Of a stretch of DNA of 9,601 nucleotides, positions 4,708-9,601 are shown one piece after another; position 1 is the stretch's first letter; every line of letters begins with the position of its first letter. The stretch is taken from contig CAMPIF010000130.1 of assembly GCA_946886245.1 (NCBI GenBank), positions 1 through 9,601 of the forward strand, given 5' to 3'. This DNA comes from Ectopseudomonas composti. GTDB taxonomy: Bacteria; Pseudomonadota; Gammaproteobacteria; Pseudomonadales; Pseudomonadaceae. The position numbers were made by a program, and so were the translations under genes. The notes beneath the pieces are model-generated. The model was not told the DNA's origin and did not search any database. It worked only from the letters and a program-made list of their open reading frames with translations.

Positions 4708-6261
4708 ATGAAGCCTATGGTGGCGCAAGACATGGTCGGTCGAGACTTCAATATCCGAGTGCTCGGCTTGAACTTCCATCGAGTCATATTCCCCGTTTCC
4801 TTCTCCATCATCCTGCTGCTGGTTCTCCTGGCACTTAGCAATCCCGTGGTCTTCGGCGAGACGCTGGAAGGCATCAAGGGCTGGATCCTGAAGAATTTCG
4901 ACTGGTTCATCATCATCATGGGCAACCTGTCGGTGCTGTTCTGCGCCGGCCTTGCCCTGTCACCGCTGGGCAAGGTGCGCCTTGGTGGCCGTGATGCCAA
5001 ACCCGAATTCAGCACCCTGTCGTGGTTCTCCATGATGTTCGCCGCCGGCATGGGCGTCGGTCTGCTGTACTGGGGCGTCGCCGAGCCGGTGGCGCAGTAC
5101 ACCGCGTGGTGGAAAACGCCGCTGAATGTGGCTGCCAGCACCCCGGAGGCTGCCCATGCGGCAATGGGCGCGACGCTGTATCACTGGGGCTTTCACCCCT
5201 GGGCGATCTACCTGACCAGCGCGCTGGTAGTGGGGTATTTCTCCTACAACAAGGGCCTGCCATTGTCGCTCAGCTCTGGTCTGCAGCCGCTGTTGGGACG
5301 CGGGCATCGTGGTTTGCCGGGGCAGATGGTCGACGTGTTCACTGTGGTGCTTAGCATCTTTGGCCTGGCCACTTCCCTCGGCCTGGGCGCGATGCAGGCC
5401 ACGGCCGGTATTGCCCACGTGCTGGGCACACCGAACACCTTCGCCTTTCAATTGATGTTCATCGTCGCGGTCACGTGCCTTGCCGCATTCTCGCTGTGGC
5501 GCGGGCTGGATGCCGGGGTCAAGGTCCTCAGCAACATCAACATGCTGCTGGCGCTGGCGCTGTTCCTGCTGGTTGCGGTCGGTATTGGCGGCATGGCGTT
5601 CTTCTCCAACACCCTGAACGCAGCGGTCGACTACGGCCAGATGTTCCTGCCGCTGAGCAACTGGATCGATCGCCCCGATCAGGACTGGTTCCAGGGTTGG
5701 ACGGTGTTCTACTGGGCCTGGTGGTGCACCTGGGGGCCGCTGGTGGGGATTTTCGTCGCTCGCGTTTCCAAGGGCCGCACCCTGCGCCAGATGGTGGGCA
5801 TGGTGATGCTGGCACCGACGGTGGTGACGCTGCTGTGGTTCTCGGCCTTCGGTGGCGGCGCCATCGCCCAGGTGATCGATGGCAGCGGTGCCCTGGCGGC
5901 CGGCCTCGGCGACGTCAACATGGCCATCTTCCAGTTCCTGGAAATGCTGCCGCTGGCCAGCATCGGCTCGCTGCTGGTAGTTGCCCTGCTGGTGTTCTTC
6001 ATGGTGACGTCGGTGGACTCCGGCGCGCTGGTGGTCGACAACCTGTCGGCCGGTGGCGATCCCGACACCCTGCCAGGGCAACGTGTGCTGTGGCTGGTGA
6101 TGATCGCGCTGGTGACCGTCACGCTGTTCGTGATTGGCGGTGATACTGCGCTCAAGGGCATTCAGGCCGGTGCGGTTGCCATGGGGCTGCCGTTCATGGC
6201 GCTGATGCTGTTGCTGATGATTGGCCTGGTCAAAGGCCTTATCGAAGACTGCCGCAGCTAA
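4708..6261 (+). CDS. BCCT-family transporter (betaine/carnitine/choline type)
   Basis: A 517-residue inner-membrane secondary transporter that imports quaternary-ammonium or sulfonium compounds such as betaine, choline, carnitine or DMSP. About twelve membrane segments are visible. The family glycine-rich motif GMGVG is at residues 114-118, inside AGMGVGLLYWGVAEPVAQY. The signature helix FYWAWWCTWGPLVGIFVAR begins at F334, giving aromatic-box tryptophans W338, W339 and W342; the third is Trp as in BetP, where CaiT has Tyr. T434-S435 in the VTSVDSG segment match the BetP Na2-site pair, which favours sodium coupling (inference). The C-terminal tail after the last helix is about ten residues, far shorter than osmosensing BetP or BetT tails, which favours catabolic uptake over osmoprotection. 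ATG 4708 is chosen for its GAGGTG site and normal family length; the open frame extends further upstream without start signals. It probably has its own promoter in 4403-4707. Confidence 0.92.
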   Translation: MKPMVAQDMVGRDFNIRVLGLNFHRVIFPVSFSIILLLVLLALSNPVVFGETLEGIKGWILKNFDWFIIIMGNLSVLFCAGLALSPLGKVRLGGRDAKPEFSTLSWFSMMFAAGMGVGLLYWGVAEPVAQYTAWWKTPLNVAASTPEAAHAAMGATLYHWGFHPWAIYLTSALVVGYFSYNKGLPLSLSSGLQPLLGRGHRGLPGQMVDVFTVVLSIFGLATSLGLGAMQATAGIAHVLGTPNTFAFQLMFIVAVTCLAAFSLWRGLDAGVKVLSNINMLLALALFLLVAVGIGGMAFFSNTLNAAVDYGQMFLPLSNWIDRPDQDWFQGWTVFYWAWWCTWGPLVGIFVARVSKGRTLRQMVGMVMLAPTVVTLLWFSAFGGGAIAQVIDGSGALAAGLGDVNMAIFQFLEMLPLASIGSLLVVALLVFFMVTSVDSGALVVDNLSAGGDPDTLPGQRVLWLVMIALVTVTLFVIGGDTALKGIQAGAVAMGLPFMALMLLLMIGLVKGLIEDCRS

Positions 6262-6274
6262 CCTCTGCCAGTTG

Positions 6275-6312
6275 ATGCCCCGGCACCGGCCACAAGGCGG
6301 GTGTCGGGGCAT
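6275..6312 (+). terminator. Hairpin terminator after the BCCT gene
   Basis: ATGCCCCGGCACC (6275-6287) pairs with GGTGTCGGGGCAT (6300-6312): 13 pairs with one G-U. An inner GCC/GGC stem with an ACAA loop (6289-6298) extends the fold. It begins 13 bases after the TAA. The bases that follow (TCGCGTTTCC) are only mildly T-rich. Confidence 0.6.
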
Positions 6313-6432
6313 TCGCGTTTCCGGGGGCACGGCTTCTTGCGACCAAAGGCGCGGTTTAACCAGCCCAAAGCAGCATTGCCTGGCGCTGGTACGTTGTCGA
6401 AGCTGGAAGGTACGCTACCCAGAGAACCCTCG

Positions 6433-8823
6433 ATGAGCCTGCACGCTGCACCTTGTGCCCCTGTCCGGCGCCTGGCCAATGGCGCGCTGCTGTGCGCGCA
6501 GCAACAGCCCTGGGCGCAGCAGGTGGGGTTGTGTCTGCGGGTGGCCGCGGGCAGTCATGACGAGCCAGCGGTCTATCCTGGCCTGGCGCATTTTCTCGAA
6601 CATTTGCTGTTTCTCGGTAGCCGCGATTACCCGAGCGACCAGGGTTTGATGGCCTTCGTTCAGCACCATGGCGGGCTGGTCAATGCCTCGACCCAGGCGC
6701 GGCATACCGATTTCGTCTGTGAGCTGCCGGGCGAGTTGCTGCAGCCGGCGCTGACGCGTCTGCTGGATATGCTCTGCCAGCCGCTGCTGGAGATCGACGC
6801 GCAACTGCGCGAGCGCGAGGTGCTGCACGCCGAATACCAGGCGCGTACTCAGGATGCCGACAGTCGCATCGATCATGCCCTGGGCCAGGCGCTCGCCGCC
6901 GGGCATCATTGCGGCGACTTTCTGGCCGGGGATCGCAGCACACTGGATGTGGAGTCGCCGCTGTTTCAGCAGGCGCTACGTGATCATCACCAGCGTCACT
7001 ACCAGGCTCGGCAGATGTGCCTGACCCTGGTCGGGCCGCAACCGGCCGAGCAGTTGCTGGACATCGCCGAGGCGCTGCTCGGGGCCTTGCCGCCGGGCGA
7101 GGGCGCCGCCTGTTCCGTGCCGCCGGCCGACCTGCTGCCGCTGCGGGCGCCGTGCATGCACCTGCAACACATTCGTTCCGGGGTGTACCTGGGCGTTGCC
7201 GTTCAGCTCGATACTCGCGACCTGGACGCGTCATTGCAGTTGTTGCTGGATGCCCTGCATGATCCTGGACCCGGCGGCCTGCTGTCCGGCTTGCGTGAGC
7301 TGCAACTGTGTCGGCAGTTGCAGGCGCGGGTGCTGTATCGGCACGAGGGGCAATGCCTGCTGCGTCTGGACTTTCCGGGTGCCACAGCGGAGCAGGGCGC
7401 GACCTTGCGCGAGGTTTTACGGAGTTGGGCTGCGCAGTTGCATGGCCATGCAGACTGGCCGCTGCGGCTGCAGCACCACCAGCAGGCCGCCGCGCTCAGG
7501 TTGCTCGGGCTCAGCCCGTTGGCGCTGGCCAGGGAGCTGCAATCGCCTGCTCAGGACGATAGTCACACCTTGCGCGGCCTGAATGCCTTGCTGGCTTGCC
7601 TGGCTCGCGGTGACGGACTCATCGAATTGCAGTGCAGTGAGCAGGCGCAGCCCCAGTGGCCGGCAATCGGATTGGCGTTGCCATTGCAGGCCTTGCCGAT
7701 GCAGGCAGCGGCGTCGGTACCGAAGCGCGAATGGCGGCTGCCTGGCAATGATCCGTTGCTGGCTGGTGCTGCCGTGAAGTCGGCCGTTCTGCCGCTGGCC
7801 GCGATGCGACATCATCCAGGGCAGGCCGAAGGTGGGCCGGCTTCCCTTTACTGGCGTGGCCCCTGTTCAGGCACCGGTGAGGCGGCTGTCATGGAGGCGG
7901 GTTTGCTGGCGCGCAGCGCTGATCTGCGCTGGCGCGGTGAGCGGCTTGGCATCGACAGCCAGTTGAATGTGCAAGCAACGGGCTGGACCCTTTCATTACG
8001 TGGGCCCGCGCCGCTGTTGCCAGATTTCAGCGCACGGCTGGTGGCGCTGCTGTTGGCGCCTGTCGATGAGCCGGCTGCGCCCACTTCCCAGGGCATGCTG
8101 CTACGAGCGCTGCTGCAGCGTTTGCCGCTGCTCTGCGAGCTGCCCGTGGTATCGCGGCTGGAAGGGCTGAGCATCGGGCTTGGGGCGAGTGAACAGGCGC
8201 AACTGACCGAGCTGTGCGCAGCTGTCGAGGCGCTTGCGGATCTGCCGCTCACGCCACGCATCGAGACCGGGATCGACTGGCATCAGGTCGCGCAGCCAGG
8301 CACGGATGCCGCGTTGCTGTTGTTCTGCCCGCTGCCTGCCGGCGATGCCTGTACCGAGGCCGCCTGGCGCCTGCTCGGGCAGGTACTGCAGGGGCGTTTC
8401 TACCAGCGCCTGCGTGGCGAGTTGCAATTGGGCTATGCCTTGTTCGCCGGTTTCCGCCAGGTGGAAGGCTGTCGGGGGTTGCTGTTTGCCCTGCAGTCGC
8501 CGGTGTGCGAGGCAGCTGGCATCTTCGACCATATCCGCTCTTTTCTGGGCGAGCAGCGTCAACTGCTCGCAGCGCTGGACGACGCAGCCGTGTCGCGATA
8601 CCGCGATGCTCTGCAGCCCGCACTGAGCCCAGCCAAGGCTAACCTGCCGCGTGCCGAGCAGCTGTGGCAGCTGCATCTGGCCGGCTTGCCCGAGGTGCAC
8701 CTGCAACGGGTGCAGCAGGCGCTGGTCGACTTGACCTCTAGCGATCTGCTGCGAGCACATGAGCAGTTGCTAAGCGCCCGCGACTGGCGTGTGCTCGCCA
8801 GCGGAGCACCGTCGCCGGCCTAA
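6433..8823 (+). CDS. pqqF: PqqF, M16-family zinc peptidase of PQQ biosynthesis
   Basis: A 796-residue insulinase-type (M16) peptidase. PqqF, with PqqG in some bacteria, degrades the modified PqqA peptide to release the crosslinked Glu-Tyr precursor of pyrroloquinoline quinone. The zinc site is intact: HXXEH is H53-F-L-E56-H57 and the third ligand is E134, exactly 76 residues later, in the context REREVLHAEYQ. The C-terminal inactive half keeps LRGELQLGYAL at 660-670, with R661 and Y668 at the seven-residue spacing of the insulin-degrading enzyme Arg/Tyr pair that reaches into the active site. ATG 6433 is chosen because the conserved start of the fold (RRLANGALL) follows within 20 residues; the RBS is weak (AGAGAA at 6421-6426). 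The frame is open upstream to 6301 through the terminator hairpin, which makes a longer form unlikely. Unusually, no pqqA or pqqB follows; the next gene is a porin. Confidence 0.88.
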   Translation: MSLHAAPCAPVRRLANGALLCAQQQPWAQQVGLCLRVAAGSHDEPAVYPGLAHFLEHLLFLGSRDYPSDQGLMAFVQHHGGLVNASTQARHTDFVCELPGELLQPALTRLLDMLCQPLLEIDAQLREREVLHAEYQARTQDADSRIDHALGQALAAGHHCGDFLAGDRSTLDVESPLFQQALRDHHQRHYQARQMCLTLVGPQPAEQLLDIAEALLGALPPGEGAACSVPPADLLPLRAPCMHLQHIRSGVYLGVAVQLDTRDLDASLQLLLDALHDPGPGGLLSGLRELQLCRQLQARVLYRHEGQCLLRLDFPGATAEQGATLREVLRSWAAQLHGHADWPLRLQHHQQAAALRLLGLSPLALARELQSPAQDDSHTLRGLNALLACLARGDGLIELQCSEQAQPQWPAIGLALPLQALPMQAAASVPKREWRLPGNDPLLAGAAVKSAVLPLAAMRHHPGQAEGGPASLYWRGPCSGTGEAAVMEAGLLARSADLRWRGERLGIDSQLNVQATGWTLSLRGPAPLLPDFSARLVALLLAPVDEPAAPTSQGMLLRALLQRLPLLCELPVVSRLEGLSIGLGASEQAQLTELCAAVEALADLPLTPRIETGIDWHQVAQPGTDAALLLFCPLPAGDACTEAAWRLLGQVLQGRFYQRLRGELQLGYALFAGFRQVEGCRGLLFALQSPVCEAAGIFDHIRSFLGEQRQLLAALDDAAVSRYRDALQPALSPAKANLPRAEQLWQLHLAGLPEVHLQRVQQALVDLTSSDLLRAHEQLLSARDWRVLASGAPSPA

Positions 8824-8858
8824 CTGCACCGTTTTTCCTCCCGCTCTCCATTCCGATA

Positions 8859-8889
8859 TGCAGGCCTGGGCGCTTTGCGTTTGCCTGCA
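8859..8889 (+). terminator. Inverted repeat after pqqF, possible terminator
   Basis: TGCAGGC (8859-8865) pairs perfectly with GCCTGCA (8883-8889) across a 17-base loop. The sequence after it is pyrimidine-rich (GTTTGCCTATTTCCCTTT) but lacks an uninterrupted T-run. It is the best termination candidate between pqqF and the porin, and a weak one. Confidence 0.3.
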
Positions 8890-8959
8890 GACGTTTGCCT
8901 ATTTCCCTTTGTGCAGCGCCTTGTGTGCACGTCTACGCCCTTGGGCTGGCCCGGTACTA

Positions 8960-8990
8960 CGACCTTTCTCCCACTACCGGTAGCAGGTCG
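8960..8990. promoter_or_regulatory. Nested inverted repeats upstream of porin
   Basis: CGACCT (8960-8965) and AGGTCG (8985-8990) are perfect reverse complements that enclose the 10-bp palindrome CTACCGGTAG (8974-8983). The inner palindrome is off-centre. It may be an operator for the porin or a cruciform-prone site about 150 bp upstream of its start. Confidence 0.35.
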
Positions 8991-9137
8991 GTCGCGAGCC
9001 GGCGGGAGCGGCCCGGTAGCGCTCGGCCAAAGCAGCAGCGAACCACTGCCAAGGCAGCGTATGGCGCGCCGGACCTGCTTTCGATAATCGCCTCCGACAC
9101 GACTGCCCTGGCGGTCGCCACTCAAGCGGAGAGCGTT

Positions 9138-9601
9138 ATGCACAACAACAAGATCGCCATCACTCGACTTCTGCCCCTGACCCTGGCCACTGCCGTCGCG
9201 CTGGCGACTGCGCAGCAGGCTGCCGCCGAGATCGTCCTGTACGACAAGGACGACACCACGTTTTCCACCGACGGCTATATCAACGCCTTCTATGTCAACA
9301 GCGACGTGGATCGTGACGGCGAGCAGTTCGACCGTCGCCAGTCGCGGGTGAAGATGGGCTTTCTGCCCAACTGGATCGGCTTCAACTTCGGCAAGCAGAT
9401 CGACGATCTGAAACTGACCGGCCGCTCGTCCTTCTGGGTCACCATCAACGACAGCGAAACCAACGGCACCGATACCGCCATCGACGTACGTCAGTTCTAC
9501 GGCACCGTTTCCAGCCCGGAGTGGGGCGAGGTGCTGGTGGGCAAGGACTTCGGCCTGTTCTCGCGCTCCAACATCTTCCTCGACGAGCTGCTGGCCGGTT
9601 A
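9138..9601 (+). CDS. Outer-membrane porin, general Gram-negative porin type (3'-truncated by window edge)
   Basis: The first 154 codons of a beta-barrel porin, open to the end of the window. A Sec signal peptide is clear: K5 and R10, a hydrophobic core LLPLTLATAVALATA, then QQAAA with predicted cleavage after A30. The mature part starts EIVLYDKDDTTFSTDGYINAF. It shows the alternating pattern of barrel strands and family blocks such as DRRQSRVKMGF, then LKLTGRSSFWVTIND, then VRQFYGTVSSPEWGEVLVGK, where the charged/aromatic strand and 'W.GevlvGkdf' turn typify Porin_4-like proteins of Pseudomonas and relatives. ATG 9138 follows GGAGAG (9128-9133) at four bases. The protein should form a trimeric diffusion channel; its substrate preference depends on loop L3, which is not in the window. 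Its role next to pqqF is unclear; it has its own upstream region and is probably transcribed separately. Confidence 0.85.
   Translation, partial: MHNNKIAITRLLPLTLATAVALATAQQAAAEIVLYDKDDTTFSTDGYINAFYVNSDVDRDGEQFDRRQSRVKMGFLPNWIGFNFGKQIDDLKLTGRSSFWVTINDSETNGTDTAIDVRQFYGTVSSPEWGEVLVGKDFGLFSRSNIFLDELLAG

Larger units (their letters stand above)
8824..9137 (+). other. Intergenic region between pqqF and porin
   Basis: I find no credible gene in these 314 bases. A T5 run (8832-8836) follows pqqF but no hairpin directly precedes it. Inverted repeats occur at 8859-8889 and 8960-8990. GATAAT at 9083-9088 resembles a -10 box about 50 bp before the porin start, but no recognisable -35 lies 16-18 bp upstream. 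The porin promoter is most likely in the second half of this region. Confidence 0.5.

Noticed and set aside
4960..6330. 456-residue open frame on the minus strand across the BCCT gene
   Set aside because: It is antisense to a clear membrane transporter, is rich in His, Gln and Arg as expected for complements of GC-rich hydrophobic codons, and resembles no protein family.
8791..8836. Intrinsic terminator from stem GTGCTC/GAGCAC (8791-8809) plus the T5 run
   Set aside because: The stem is inside the pqqF coding sequence and the T-run lies over 20 bases beyond it, too far for standard termination.

Overview
The window is a GC-rich segment of a gammaproteobacterial chromosome that looks like Pseudomonas in the broad sense. 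The main support is a PqqF-type M16 peptidase, a Pseudomonas-style outer-membrane porin, tight 4-bp ATGA gene overlaps, and long antisense open frames typical of high-GC coding DNA. No rRNA, tRNA, CRISPR array, transposase or integrase is visible.

Positions 2-2618 hold a plus-strand run of three genes: the 3' part of a DAO-type FAD oxidoreductase, a small EutQ-like cupin overlapping it by 4 bp, and an M24-fold metalloenzyme. The M24 protein is not an ordinary Xaa-Pro aminopeptidase by sequence. It carries the metal-ligand and active-site pattern of DddP, the DMSP (dimethylsulfoniopropionate) lyase that evolved from the peptidase fold. With a BCCT-family importer of betaine-like compounds 2 kb downstream, the region reads as a candidate pathway for uptake and breakdown of DMSP or a related onium compound. 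The substrate is inferred, not shown.

Positions 2617-3085 hold a decayed second copy of the middle of this operon: the oxidoreductase 3' end, the cupin 5' half and a scrap of the following spacer. It is about 85% identical to the intact copy in the best-aligned stretch. It carries two in-frame deletions, a frameshift and a stop codon, and starts at the stop codon of the M24 gene. It looks like the remains of an old tandem duplication. An MFS transporter (3131-4402, TTG start) follows directly.

Positions 4403-4707 form a roughly 300-bp control region. GC-rich hairpins come first, then an AT-rich patch with an inverted repeat, a short palindrome and a 9-bp direct repeat spaced 30 bp. The BCCT transporter (4708-6261) follows and ends at a good hairpin terminator.

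Positions 6433-8823 encode PqqF, with catalytic HXXEH and distal Glu intact, but no pqqA-E genes are next to it. After a 314-bp gap with several small inverted repeats, a porin with a clear signal peptide begins at 9138 and runs off the window. The PqqF and porin genes show no evident functional link with the onium-type cluster.
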